NCBI GenBank assembly: GCA_935421135.1
Contig: OW285192.1
Coordinates: 9,569,501-9,633,500 of the forward strand
DNA from: Bugulina stolonifera
Taxonomy: Eukaryota; Bryozoa; Gymnolaemata; Cheilostomatida; Bugulidae
DNA: 64,000 nt
Direction of reading: 5' to 3'
The position numbers and the translations under genes are program-made. Below are positions 24,301 to 37,742 of the stretch, piece after piece. The notes beneath the pieces are model-generated. The model saw only the letters and a list, made by a program, of their open reading frames with translations. It was not told the origin of the DNA and ran no database searches. Within the stretch, counting starts at the first letter, position 1. Each line of letters opens with the position of its first letter.

Positions 24301-27300
24301 CAAATCTTTACATAATCAATGTTGCACAATATACGAAAGAAATTGGCCACAAACAAATTAAGCCTAAATAGTCTGAAACCTTATTCGTAACTGAGATAAA
24401 TTACCAGATTGTATGAAGTAGCCCAACTTTCCGTTCTCTCCTGTGTCTGGGTCAAAGGCTACGATTTTGCCTATGGTTCCATTTACTGGAGTCTGATAGG
24501 AGCAGGTGAAGGTCGCATTTTCAGCTGAGGTTATTATTGGCTCATTGTCATTTTCGTCGATGACTTTGATGTTGATCTTAATTTCTGAACTAAGGGCAGG
24601 GGTGCCATAATCTGTAGCTACAACTGTGACCTGCAACATAATCACACGTATGCACGTCATGTTGAAAGCAATAAATTCAATTGATGACGATTAGGCACTG
24701 TAATAAAACAAAGGTGTAAAGTTGTAGACATCAAGGAATTTAACAAATAAGCCAGGGTATCATATGGTGGTCATACACTACAGTAGATAGAGCACACTCT
24801 CAACTCGCATATTGTGAGCAAAACAGCTTTCGATAATCAAACTCAGCCATAAAAATCTTAACAGAGTGAACACTGTTTAAATCATTAGTGGATTCCGAGT
24901 GATCCAATGTGTTTTGTATCTCGCCTACATATAAATCGACGCCGTTTTAGTAGATGAAATACAAATGACAAAATTCCATCCTTTTAAAACCAGGCATTAT
25001 AATTTCAATAATATCGTATAAATGATATGTTGCTGTAAGTAGGCTATTTAACTTTAGACTGGAGTCCTCATTTTATTGCATATAAGCTACACACACTGAA
25101 CTGAGCGGAGCTTAGGCTACATTATCAGGCAACCACTTACTGTAATATAAGGTTGCTGCTGCTAAAATGTGGTGATAATTTAGTTTAAATCTTCCATTAA
25201 TAAATACATGTAGATCATCTAAATCAAAAATACCTGCTACTAGAATATTTGTAAATAATTATAGAAGTTTGTTTTACCAGCTGATGATAAAGGATACAAT
25301 AGCAACCCAAGAGTAAGAAAACTTACATGACTGTAACTATTCATGGCACAGTGCCAAAGTTTACTATTCAAATAAGGAGAAGAAAACTACAAATCATTAT
25401 CTAGCCTTGATTTGACATTTGAAACAAATGGTGTAGGACTGTAAAATGTAAGTGCAAGTTGTACATGCATTAGTACAGGTCATAGATTTATTGTTAAACT
25501 GCATTTCACCAAATATTTCCTACACTTCAGTTATAATGAATGCTTCGACTACTATATGGAATGCCGTTGATAACTAAGAAAGTATAAATGTGGTGTATTT
25601 ACCTGATACTGGCCACCACCAATCTTCTCGCGATCTAGAGGAGCCCGTGTGGAGATAATTCCAGTATCGTGTGCGATTATGAAAGGACCGGAAGATGCGT
25701 TGACCATCCTGTACCAAACATTTCCATTTGCTCTGTCATCTGGGTCTATTGCTGTTACCTACATGTACATGTACAGCATTTAATATCTTAATTAATAATA
25801 CTATCATAAAAACAATGTGCAATTAGCGTCAATTATTATTATACTATCATAAAAACATTTGTCATCATGTAAGAACAAGAGTTACAGACTTTTTAGCTGT
25901 AACTTCATAGATAATATGATTAGGTAATCGGAGTGAGAGGGTTCACTAGCATATACAATATTATTTTGTACAATGTATCTACCCTTCCAATGATGACGTT
26001 AGAAACTTTTTTAGACCAAACTTAATAAGAAGACAACTCCTGGTAGAACTTAGGGAACATGTCCAAAGCACAAGTTCAGAAATACGTGTACATGGTTGTA
26101 TGTATGGGCTAGTGCAATACCTGTAGGCATGTTGGAACGCTGTACATGTGTATTTATTATTAAATTCATACCTTGCCAACAAAAGAGTATTTAGGCATAT
26201 TCTCTGCCACCGACATCTCATAATGGCTGACATTGAAACTTGGAGCGTTATCATTGAGATCTCGGAGTTTTATAAACACAGCTGCTGTGGCAGTTAACGG
26301 AGGAACTCCCCTGTCTAATAAACAATGCAATATTTCCATGACATAAATACAATGTACATGAAAGGCGACAGAAAGGAAGGTAACACATGCACAGTATCTT
26401 CACAGAGGTCTTAGAAATTTTACCAATTATACGAGTGCTTATATGCATACACTTGCAGTGGCTTTATGCCTCAGTATGCTGTATGTAGCTTGTAGTCTGC
26501 ATGTAGGTCGTAGGAAATGCTGGCTTAGAAATAGTCTCTGCTGACTATTGTACATACTTGTTGGATAAGTAGTGTTCTAATGAAGATATCTACTTTAATA
26601 ATCATATCTGCTACCCATGGGTAAGTTATAGCAGTATCTGCTACCCATGGGTAAGTTATAGCATTGTCTGCTACCCATGGGTAAGTTATAGCAGTATCTG
26701 CTACCCATGGGTAAGTTATAGCATTGTCTGCTACCCATGGGTAAGTTATAGCAGTATCTGCTACCCATGGGTAAGTTATAGCATTGTCTGCTACCCATGG
26801 GTAAGTTATAGCAGTATCTGCTACCCATGGGTAAGTTATAGCATTGTCTGCTACCCATGGGTAAGTTATAGCAGTATCTGCTACCCATGGGTAAGTTATA
26901 GCGTTGTCTGCTACCCATGGGTAAGTTATAACAGTATCTGCCACCCATGGGTAAGTTATACCAGTGTCTGCTACCCATGGGTAAGTTATAACAGTATCTG
27001 CTACCCATGGGTAATTTATACCAGTATCTGTGACTCACCTATAGCCAGAACAGAGAAAGTATATTCGTTCTGCTTCTCTCTGTCCAGTCTGGTCTTAGCT
27101 GTGATTACTCCAGTTATCTTGTTCATAGAGAAATACGCAGCATCGGCTTCATCTCCCAGTTGATACTAAAAGAGAGTCATAGGCTAAGGCTATTACCATT
27201 CTCGCAACCGGGGTTGGGTCTGCTAGCCTCCCCATATGAATATATTGGTTAGTAAGCTATACGCTGCTCAATTATTGGTATACAGAACTAGGTAAAAGAC

Positions 27301-30300
27301 CTTATCAGTGTAATGTGTAGTCTATTTCATTCATTAATCACGATAACTTCTTTGTTCTACTTTGCCAGGCCTACAGTGCAATAGATTATTGATGTCAACT
27401 CTGACGGCTTGTAGAACTAACCTGTATTTCGGCATTGGTGTCAAGGTCACGATCGGAAGCTTTAACCTGAGTAATTCTAACACCAATGTTGTTATTCTCA
27501 GCTAATGGTGGTGCGTAGTATACGAATCTATCAAAGGTCGGCTTCTGATCGTTTACATCCACAATTTTCACCTATGAATACGATATATATAGATATTTAA
27601 AAGACTACAGTTAAATTCTAACATTGGATTCACATATACCATGTACATTGATAGAAAGTGTTGTGTGCTAATCGCTAGTAAATAACCATGTAATAATTAA
27701 ATGTGTAATGTGCAAATCATACAACTAGAGTCTACATGAGTATGATACATGCGGTGATTGTCTGCAGGTAATAATAAGAAGTTGTCCTCTCCCCATTAGG
27801 AGAGGACAACTCCGATTAATGATCAATAGCTTACTGCATGTGTACCTTTGGCTACTGACAGGTGGCATAACTTATTACAGGGATGGATAATACTTATCCC
27901 CATTTATGAATTTTTATAAATCTTGACAACGGTATGAATGTTGTTAAATAGATCACAAATCACAAGTTGCTCTCCAGACTCTATAGAAATAAATAGCCTA
28001 GGAACTGAGACTCTGAACCTACCAGGAGGGGATACCTAGTAACTTTCTGGGGGCTACCCGCATCAGAACACAAGATGGTAACATTTAGTTCACTGTTTGT
28101 TTCTCTGTCGAGAGCAGCACTGACTACCAGGTTGTACTCAGTCTACAATATTATACAATAACAAAGGATTAGCCTCAAATACATGAATAAAATAACCGTC
28201 AAGTGTTATGTATGATATTATTCTATAATATTTACATAAATAGATTTTAATTATAAATCATGGCTTTCTAAACATTAAAGCATAATTAAGTAGATATATG
28301 TACATGTATGAATTTATACATTATATTGTAAGCCTAGAGCAACCATAGGCAGACAGATACATGTAACATACTGTAGTAAAACTGTGACATTGGAAATACA
28401 CATGTATTAGCAAATTAAAACAAATAATAAATATAGGGTGATAAGGGGGTTAGCCATTCTTAATATACATGTACATATACATGTACATGTATGACATTTT
28501 CTTTGCCTAAAAGTATTATAAATAATACTAGGTTTTGAATCTGCTATAGAAGTATTACCTAAATAATGCACATTGTACATTGTGCATGTACAATATTATT
28601 GTATACCATAATGCATGAAGTTATCAACTCATATTAAGTACATTCATGAGCAAACAACTCCCAATAAAGCGCTTGATGCAATAATTATAGTCATCTGCTC
28701 ACACTCAGTGCAATTTGAGAACAACAAGGTTATGCTTGTAAACTAAACATGTACGTGTAAGTACCTACTGGATAAACTACATGTACATATAAGTACTTAC
28801 TGGATAAGCTACATGTACGTGTAAGTACTTACTGGATAAGACTCCTGCAGATTGAAGTATGGAGAGGAGATGATGCATGTAACTTTACCATTGGCTCCCG
28901 AATCCTCATCGACGACCTTGACATGGGCCACAAATGTCCCATTGGGCGAGTGCTCAGTTACCTGTAAAACGAAATAAATCTTTATTCCTATTTGAAATAA
29001 GATTTTCATCATCATGCTAAATTATTATTGTTATACTAAAAGGGGAAACTTACAGGTTCATTGTATACAGGTCTTGTATTATGCCATATACAGTGCTTAG
29101 TTTATGTAATGTGTATGAAATGTGTATGTAATATTATATAATGTACATGTAATGCATATTACATAGTATATAGTATATTCACTGTACTTGTAATAAATAA
29201 TATATTGAAACTTAGAAATTTTTGCAGCAAACCTCTACTATTGTTTTTGGTCTAGCAAGCCCATAAAACTAATAATAGTGCAGACAAATCCTATATAAGT
29301 GTAGCAATCAAATTAGTGTAATCAACTGTACTGATACTGAGCCCCTCTATGTTGGTGTGATATACATAAATTACATTATTTGAATGACAAAGAATTTCAT
29401 TAACTGTCAATTTAAAATTAGCTTCAATCTAATTTAATTTGGTAGAATATTAGCTCAAAACTCTTTAAGGGAGCCTAAGATGATGCTAATTTAAATTCAT
29501 CTCATAATTAAAAATGAAATAAATTTCTATTGAATAGATTTGATAAATTCCTACAACTGTCACGGATGGCAACAAATAATGTTCTGTAACAAAGTTTAGG
29601 CCTGTCAATTGTAATAATAACAACTAATTTAGTTGCAAACACATGCAACTCTAATCTGAAGTACACAAAAACTTTCAAAGGGATTAATTATAATCATATG
29701 AAATACCGCCATCCCTACAACACTCTAACATGATTGATGATATTGCTGCAGCTTTTATACATATCCACCAAATTGTTGAGCTGTCTCTACACATTAGAAA
29801 TATTTGCTATATTATATAATTTATTACATACATGTAAATTGCTCAAGTGACTTCTCAGATTTAAATTACAATGTGTAGTGCACCCCTTTAGAATTAGATA
29901 AAGGTCTAAAGATAAAATGTAACGTAGGCATTATGCCAATAATTTCTAGGCTGGTGGCCTCAACATGAGCAGCATATGAACCACCAGAAAAACATCTGGG
30001 AACCACCTTGGATGCCGAAAATAGAGTTGACTGCTACAGTGACAACAAAAGTATCTACGTCTACATGTATATGACACTTTGGTTGACTCTAGTAAAATGC
30101 CAAATATGCCAGCGGAATTTTTCAATTATCAACACATGCCGCATGGCCTTCTTCACATGTGCAATGTAGCATCATGAATTATTATAAGTGTTTTAACTAC
30201 ATAGTATTATAGAAGTCAACAAAAGTAAAAAGGGGCGAGGTATAAAAGCACAGAAACTCCATTGTAACTTGAAAGTTCTGCTGTCAGTTATAGTCATTTT

Positions 30301-33300
30301 CGATTCAATTTCCTCTGATATAAAACTGGTGCCCAAGCTCCATGAGTTGTCTTCTTATTAAGTTTGGTCTAAGAAAGTTTCTAACGTCATCATTGGAAGG
30401 GTTGAAGCTATTTTTACCTTTAGTGGATTAATTATTCAACATCTATCAAAACGTATTTGCTAATCATATATTTTTATAGGCCTCTCCTATCACCTGCAAG
30501 TTCAACCCACTGCTGATGTACTGTATGTTTTATCCACCTTGATTGAAAGTAATTGGCAGCAAATGTTCCAGATGGACAGGGCACTGATAAGCAGTGGCAG
30601 CAGGCTGTTATCTCCCGACTACTTGAACAGGTAGTCAGATGAAATGAAGCAGAAAATAATTTCGGGATGATTTAACTAAGTGCTGAATCAAGTATCTAAA
30701 GCAATTGTGTGAGTGGCTTGCCAATGCAAGGCAAATCAATGTCGGCAAATCAATGTAGAACGATATTTGAACTGCTAATTTCAGTATTTGATGTAAACTA
30801 TATCCATGACAAACTAATGCTTAGTACTTTATAGTACATGTGGATGGAACATATTCTTTGTTATGACATACAGCATGCAGATTGTTTTTAATAAAATTAA
30901 TTGTTTTTATGATGAACAATAACTTGGATGAGTTTCATATATTATCTTACGGAATTTTGACAAGAATTGACTTAGGATTCTAATAGTGCAACATAATACG
31001 TCAAAATATGTTATGCGACAGCTACACGTACATAAAAACAGATTATGCACATGTAGATGGGCCTAATCTAAATCAATACAGACAAGAGGCAGCCTTTATT
31101 ATGCTAGAATGTCAAAATTTTGAATTTTTCCCAAGATAATAAAGGTGGGTAGTTTCTATAATGTGAATTCATGTTGAGTCAGCAGACTCTTGTGTTTATC
31201 TGGTTAGTTATTTAATAATGAGTGAGTTAGCCCTATAATCAAATAGTCCCAATTAGTAGCACAAGTGCCATTACTATAAGTTTATATACACTAAAAGCAG
31301 ATATTGGTATTTTGATGTTACACAGCAAATGTCAAACGATAATACTCTACCTAAAAGACTAAGAATGAGAACCTAAGATTTCCCCTGTCTATTTATCACT
31401 TGTACATTAGTGTATATATTATAGGTGGGGTTCGGTACACAGGCTAAGGCGCTGACTCTATTAATGCATATCTAGACTAGACTTGGCTGCAGTTTGAGCA
31501 ATTCACCAGGTCACAAGGTATAAAATGTTATGACTCAAGCCAACACATTAACATATAAAACTCTCCATAAAAACAGGCAGACCAATACTTTTACTACTTA
31601 ATGCTTAGGGGCTTGCAGGAATTTTACTCCCTAGCAGCCTTTTTCTATATTCTATATAGATTTACAGATTTTAATCTTTCCTACTCCAATTTTTTAACAG
31701 AAGGAACATAATAATGGAACCTACTAAATAAATATTTTGTAGACCAGAGCAATGTTTTAACCATTCAGCAGGAGGTACATGTATATCAGTCATCTATAGG
31801 TGTGTCATTTCATTGCTGTTGTGTGCTACTGCATAAAACTAATCAAACTAACCTGCGCTTTAGAACTGCCAATGGTAGTGACTTGTATCGTTGGAGCATT
31901 GTCATTTTCATCAGCTATTGATATGTTTACTACTGCTTGGCCACACTTGGCATTCGGTGATGAGTCACACGCTTCCACCATGATAAGGAACGTCTTATCC
32001 ATTTCGTAGTCCAGTCGCTGTTTCAAATATAGCTCCCCTATAAATCGTCACACATAGCAATGATTCGTTTCCACGGTCTCTGGAGTTCTAGCCAGCAGAT
32101 TTTCAAACATGTTAATAGAAATTATAACTAGCAAGCAACATCTCTATGTGCATCTAACCTCAATTAAAATGATATTATTCAACTTTGAATTTTTATGATG
32201 AATGTAAAAAGAAACAGAAAGCAGGGTTTCATATTTTATTTTATTTAATTAGTGATAAATTACACAAATTTTTTAAGCTATCATCATTTAAATTAATAAA
32301 TTACCAGGCGGCATATTATTATCAGTATGCACTATGATTGTAATTTGAGCACTGGGTAAAGGGACTTATCGAAAATGCTTAGAGAGTACTTACACAAACA
32401 CATGTAGGCTGCAAATATCTGGTTGATAGTGGCATTACACTCACCTGTCTGATGATTCATCCGGAAAAGTCGTTTGACCTTGGATGTCGCTCTTCTACTG
32501 ATGTCATATTTAATGGCACCATTGAGTCCACTGTCCTGGTCATTGGCCAGTAACCTGGTGAGCATGATCTCCGGTCTAGCTGACTCGGGAACTCTCACGC
32601 TGTACAGAGACTGCTGGAACTTGGGCGTGAAATCATTTACGTCTCCAACGGTTACGTTCAGCCACATCATTCCTGACCTATAAGATACAATCATGTAAAC
32701 ATAGGATTATGTTATGACATTGCTAAAGTATTTTTGCATTGCGCTGACTAGTGGCAGCCGCCGAAGTTATAAATAAATGCGCACTATTTGAAAAACAACA
32801 AAAAGCTATTGCTATACATGCAGCACTGGTGTATGCAAGTATTTTAGTTGCATTATTGTATGCAATGAAACTTCTGTTGAAGGGTGTAGGTTTGAACACC
32901 CGTACTCGTATTTTCTGTGAACAGACTAAGGCTATATTATTACTCTAGGCCCCCACCCTACCTCAAACTTCCTACTGGCCTGTTACTAAGATATGAGTGA
33001 ATAGACCAGATATGATTATTCCCTGATGCGTTATTATGTAACTATTGGTTACCCACAAAGTTTATCTAGTCTCTAACTGAGATAGTACAACCAGGTGGTT
33101 TATTTAAATTACAAACTTGGGGCTAGTTAGTAAGTAATTGGCATTTACCTAACTGTGTTTAGTCTATTTTGTATACACATATAAATACTATAGAGAGGGC
33201 TTGTAGGTGATTACAATATTATAAGAAATCCAATAACAATAATTAAGTAAAGTAGAAAGAGTTAAGAGAAAACACAAAAACCTGTGTAAACGAAAATAAT

Positions 33301-36300
33301 GCCTATGAGAGAGCTCTTGAAACTTTCCAAGCCTGCATCATTTGGCCTCATTTGTTAACATTGTATAAGCATTATCCACGCTAACTCTTAAATCCAGCAA
33401 TACAGTTAGTACAATTATGTAATATACTAGACTTTTGAGACTTTTTGAAGCCAAGTTGTAAACTTATTATTATATTATTTTTGTTTGACAGTAGAACAAA
33501 GTAATGAAGAGGGAATCAGTCATAAACATAAAGGTGAATTCCTGATCGATGTAGCAGAAAAGACAAAATGGCTGTTATTAATCATATACTTTTCAAAGTA
33601 GTTTTTTATGAGCTTAGTCATAAAAGTGTGGTTGCACAGGCTATATAGTTGAAAGAGGTTCCTGGTATTTGCTGCCGTTTGAAGTCAGCATGTTGTGTAG
33701 ATAATTATAGGCCAAAGAATATGACTTGTGATTACTCAACTAATTGAGTAGTAGATGAAAACTCTAATACTGGTGTATGTGCATGTATATGTACATGTAC
33801 ACTGTGCATGTGCATGTACATGTACACTGTGAATGTATATGTACACTGTGCATGTATATGTACATGTGCACTGTGCATGTACATGTACACTGTGCATGTA
33901 CATGCACATGTACATGTACATGTGCAGGTCTATTTTCGCCATCTTCTACTAGAAATAAAGCTATTACTCCGGAATCTTACCTGGAGGGGTGACCAAAGTC
34001 CCTTGCTACTAGTTTCAATGTGTATGATCCCTGAGTCTCTCTATCCAATCTTTTTACCAGGACCAGCAGAAGTTCTGTTCCTCCGTATTGAGATGGTACA
34101 GAGCTGATTCGGAACGCTATTAAACAGAATTAAATTCAGTTTTGATACACACTATTTTAAATGATAAAATTTACACAAATTTTATAAGGGGACCCACACC
34201 TAGGGTACTGAGGGCTGACAAGGTAAATTTGAATATATTTCCAAGAAAGTTAAACAGAAGACATCTGCCTAATTTTTTTTAATTACAGCCAAAGCTGAGC
34301 ATTTTCATTTATTTTGGCTAGGTTTGGCTGCCGAGCTGACCTTCTGTGTGAGCCTGTAGCTCATAGTTAGCTATCCCATACTCTTCAGAATCCCGATCTT
34401 CCGCCATTGGCAAGTAGAAAGTAGAGTTGACTGAAGTATCTTCCGGGACCAGCATATTGTGAGTTTGCCGTGGAAACATTGGAGAATTATCATTAATGTC
34501 CGTTATAGTGATCTAAAATAGAAAACATCTATCGAATCACAAAAAGATTCACAGATTTCTGCTAAAAAATTAATCGCATTTCATTGCTGCTATTACCAGT
34601 TTTAGCGTTTAGTTATTGCTTTTCTCTTCTTTACTGGCTGACATATTAACCTATTATTATACAACTTCGAATTAGCATGTAAAAGTAAATTGTTGAGTAG
34701 ACATTTTATGTACCAAATTGTATCACTAAGCAACAGTTATACACGGTATAAACCTGCCTATATCCTTCATGCAGAACTTATTGTAGAAAAAATAAAAACT
34801 TATATTCAATTCTGATATTATTCTCTTGCAAACGTAATGATAGTGAAAAGAGATGAAGTGAAATTTACAATGGCGATCAAGTCTAGGATCAGCTCCTGCT
34901 TCCTGCTATAAATTGGTCACCTAATATAGCCTTCAAGCAACTCTGTTCTGGCATACAAACACATGAAATACCATAACAAATGTTTAAAAATTTAAAGCAA
35001 TGAATCAACCTGTATTTTGATCATCTGAAAGTGCTGGTCTGTGGGATTGACTACGACATCAATTGAGATGACACAAGGCTCGTTTGGCGTGTCCATACAG
35101 ATCAGCTCTCTATCCAACTTCCTGCTCGTGCGAAGAACACTTGTCCTACTACCGAGGTTGAAGTAGGGCGTCGCCTTCAACAACTCATATCTACATAAAA
35201 CATACATCAATGCAAGCACATTACGACTATATAGGTGATGCAATATTTAGCCATGAATACATTTTCTGCTCACTCTCAGGAATAATTGATGTAGCCATGG
35301 AATGGAGGCCAAAGAATTTCTTGGTTTACCTAAACTGGATAATGGAGAAGAGCTAGTAGCTAAACAAGACTAGCTATTGGGTGGTTCAATACTAGAGAAG
35401 AGCTACTGCTGCTGCTGCCGCCAAAAGTCTAGTGGCAGCCTTTATGCATACTTTCAATGTAATCTAATACAAACAAACCCCCTGTCACTCAAAATAGTGG
35501 CATAAATTAGATGAATGACATTTTAGAATATGCCATCTCCCCTTGTTTTTACTTTATATTATAAATAGTCAAGGTCTGAGCATACATAAACATCATAGAG
35601 CCTCATAGACATGAAGAAATGGCGGCTAAACTATTGCCAGCGAAGATAGCGTCTTGAGTAATTATAGACGAAGGCATTGATCTCTGTTTCGACCAGTATA
35701 GGAATTGATAGAGAGAGTGGAGATGTTCATAGCCTTAGGCCAGTATTAGTAGAGAAATATAACATTGTCTAACTAAGATTGAGTTAGAGGAGGTATTAGA
35801 TACAGTAATGGTCTACTTGAACAAGACTGCTTGACTGCCGAGTCTTTGGATCAATTGTTGATGTGAACTCTTGTTACGTTATTTCTGACGACGGAGCACA
35901 GCACATAGAATTTTTTATAGAGCCCATATGATACGCATGCACTGAGCCTGTGTAGCATATACATGTAAATGCTTGTCTTCATGAAGTTGTAAGCCCAGAT
36001 GTAAATCACTACTGGCGAACTGCTGGAACATTGACGAAGCTCTTATGAAATTTTGCCAAAACTCTGTGTAAATAACATGAGATATTAGAAAAGCGATAAT
36101 AGGTCTGGGGACAGTTTGACAATTCAGGACAAAAACTAAACACAAACTATTTTGTGGAGTCCCCAGTTCTAGTGTAGAGTGAAATAGACTTGGATCTACA
36201 ATTTGAAGTTACAGTGTAATTGTAGAAACTTTAGGCTAAAGGAATCCCTGCTGATGTTTGACTCATATGTCAGATAAAAACAAATGGCTTACTGTTGATA

Positions 36301-37742
36301 GTCTGGTAGACCTTATCAGCTTTGTTACTATCATTCGGAATATTGGGCATAGACAGTAGTCCTTGAACCAAGATTCCCACACAATTAGGCCTATTATAAT
36401 AATCTAAAAACCACATTATAGGCCCAACATATATTACATAATAATATATATAATATTATGCGATTGATTTGATAGTGAAATTTGTGTTTTTAAGTTTCAT
36501 GGTGGTCTGCTTATGACTCATTATTGGATGCTAAAACCTATCCCATAATGCACATGCTGCCAAGATGAGTCAGGTTCTCATTGCTGCTTCACTGACCCCA
36601 TATACACTGTTAATCCTACATGCTGGTAGTGCCTTAGCACTGTCTACTTTCTCTGGTTACTAAATAAATACCAACACAACCATAAATACTACCATAAATA
36701 CTGACACATCTCCGAATATTATATAAATGACACCGTGACCTGGTGGGAACGCTATGATAACCAGATAGTCCAGAGTGACAATTTAATTTATTACATCTTC
36801 AATATCCTGCGGAGACAATGCATCTCTGTATTTATATTAGTCCCTAGGTAGCTGTTGAATTTCCTGAAACCAAAACCCTCAAGCTGTTTATTATAATTGG
36901 TTTGAGTTTGGAATACAATAACCCATTGAATATACAACATGTAGATATAATAATTTTGCTATACATGTACATGCAGTATACAATGTAATATATAATAATA
37001 TTATCTTATTGCCAGGGAACCCTTGGCCTTATCACCTTCTTATTAATTTTACAGCGGTTTTTTTAATAACTGTGTAAAGCGTGTTTGAAATTGAATAATC
37101 GAAGTGTTTTGATTTGATTTTCTGATTCTTCAACTATAAAACCTGTAGCAAGCTGTTTCCACTTTCGCTGTGCTGAACTGTCATTGTAAAGCAGTTGAAG
37201 TGAATCTCTTCATTCATAGTATTTCAGTAAGGTCACAGAATGGAACAATTCATTATTATTATTTCTTCCTTAAATATTATGGTTTGGTGCACTCAGTCAC
37301 ATTTTACAGTTAATTCATTCGATTCAATATCATGGCCTGCAGCGTGTCTAAATCCATACAAGACAGTTAAGAGGTCCCTGTTAAAAACTTGGTTTTATTC
37401 GAAAGATCCTAGAATTTGATTACTACAAGATACGCATATCATGTCTCCAAATAAACATTGAGACTGATAGGCCAGTTTAACTAGAATGACATCATGTATT
37501 ATTTTCTAGTAAAGTTTGACTTACCGTAAAACTGAAGGTAATGTACCGCCATATTTATCGGCAAGATTGGCGTCTTGCGAGATAGTTCCTATCACATATC
37601 CAGGATCTTCCTCCTCTGGTACAGAATAGGACACTAGTCTAGTAGACGACACACAAACTACACAGCACCAAGTCAGCAGAGCTACGGTTTTAGTGTACAT
37701 ATTCCTGTCCAGCAGTTCGTAGAGATTTGAAGGGTTGATCAA
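21312..37742 (-). CDS. Protocadherin-like cell adhesion protein, seven cadherin repeats
   Basis: Twenty minus-strand exons chain in phase: 37525-37742, 35010-35190, 34341-34512, 33981-34116, 32445-32677, 31853-32037, 28833-28961, 28023-28142, 27422-27571, 27039-27165, 26172-26314, 25603-25758, 24405-24630, 24110-24276, 23673-23840, 23228-23425, 23141-23182, 22381-22524, 21985-22269, 21312-21536. The product is about 1134 aa. The signal peptide is MYTKTVALLTWCCVVCV (a second ATG, residue 15, is the better start). SYSVPEEEDPG opens repeat 1 as in protocadherins. Calcium-binding linkers are DINDNSP, DVNDFTP, DENDNAP, DVNDQKP, DLNDNAP and DENDNEP; LDRE occurs in most repeats. The membrane span is about residues 810-832, ending RIKRQ. 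The serine-rich tail of roughly 300 aa has no catenin-binding motif I can see. Exon 8's donor (28023) is the least certain. Confidence 0.9.
22925..23010. repeat. Short minisatellite in an intron
   Basis: About three imperfect units of roughly 27 bp, each containing GAAACAGGATTGTGGG, lie in the intron between two cytoplasmic-tail exons of the protocadherin-like gene. Confidence 0.7.
25982..26039 (-). repeat. 58-bp dispersed repeat, inverted partner of 30344-30401
   Basis: It matches the complement of 30344-30401 with one visible mismatch. Its outer end carries GACAACTC, the terminal string of the foldback repeat family. Both copies lie inside introns of the protocadherin-like gene. Confidence 0.85.
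26604..27030. repeat. 30-bp minisatellite, about 14 units
   Basis: Units contain CTACCCATGGGTAAGTTATA. Successive units alternate between GCAGTATCTG and GCATTGTCTG starts, so there is a 60-bp higher-order period. The array is in the intron just after exon 27039-27165; it begins only about 10 bases past the splice donor. Long open frames over it arise because 30 is a multiple of three. Confidence 0.97.
27780..27812. repeat. Perfect short foldback repeat
   Basis: AGTTGTCCTCTCC, a six-base loop, then GGAGAGGACAACT make a 13-bp stem. Members of the same family occur at 12352-12405, 45238-45290 and 46567-46671. Confidence 0.85.
28731..28840. repeat. 32-bp direct repeats triplicating a splice donor
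   Basis: Three 32-bp units each contain (plus strand) TACTGGATAA. On the coding minus strand each gives TTATCCA followed by GTAAGTAC or GTAGGTAC. Candidate donors lie at the 28832/28833, 28800/28801 and 28768/28769 boundaries. Confidence 0.85.
28962..31852 (-). other. Large intron of the protocadherin-like gene
   Basis: A 2.9-kb intron splits cadherin repeat 4. It holds one copy of the 58-bp repeat (30344-30401) and otherwise AT-rich DNA without a supported gene. Confidence 0.7.
30344..30401 (+). repeat. 58-bp dispersed repeat
   Basis: It starts GAGTTGTCTTCTTATTAAG and ends CATCATTGGAAGGG. It is the inverted partner of 25982-26039. Confidence 0.85.
32678..33980 (-). other. Intron of the protocadherin-like gene
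   Basis: A 1.3-kb intron with no internal gene supported. It contains the ACATGTACATG-rich simple repeat at 33775-33930. Confidence 0.7.
33775..33930. repeat. TGTACATG-rich simple repeat
   Basis: Irregular iterations of CATGTACATGTACACTGTG fill about 150 bp. Open frames on both strands here are artefacts of the repeat. Confidence 0.9.
35191..37524 (-). other. First intron of the protocadherin-like gene
   Basis: A 2.3-kb intron between the signal-peptide exon and the rest of cadherin repeat 1. No other gene or repeat is supported. Confidence 0.7.

Noticed and set aside
24777..24850. Possible A-box-like sequence suggesting another SINE or tRNA
   Set aside because: No convincing B box or cloverleaf follows, and no second copy is seen.
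26525..27038. Frames of 139 and 147 aa made of a ten-residue repeat
   Set aside because: They are translations of the 30-bp minisatellite in an intron, open in two frames only because the unit is a multiple of three.
33736..34107. Frames rich in M, C, T, H and V on both strands
   Set aside because: They translate the TGTACATG simple repeat; the true coding segment there is the cadherin exon at 33981-34116 on the minus strand.
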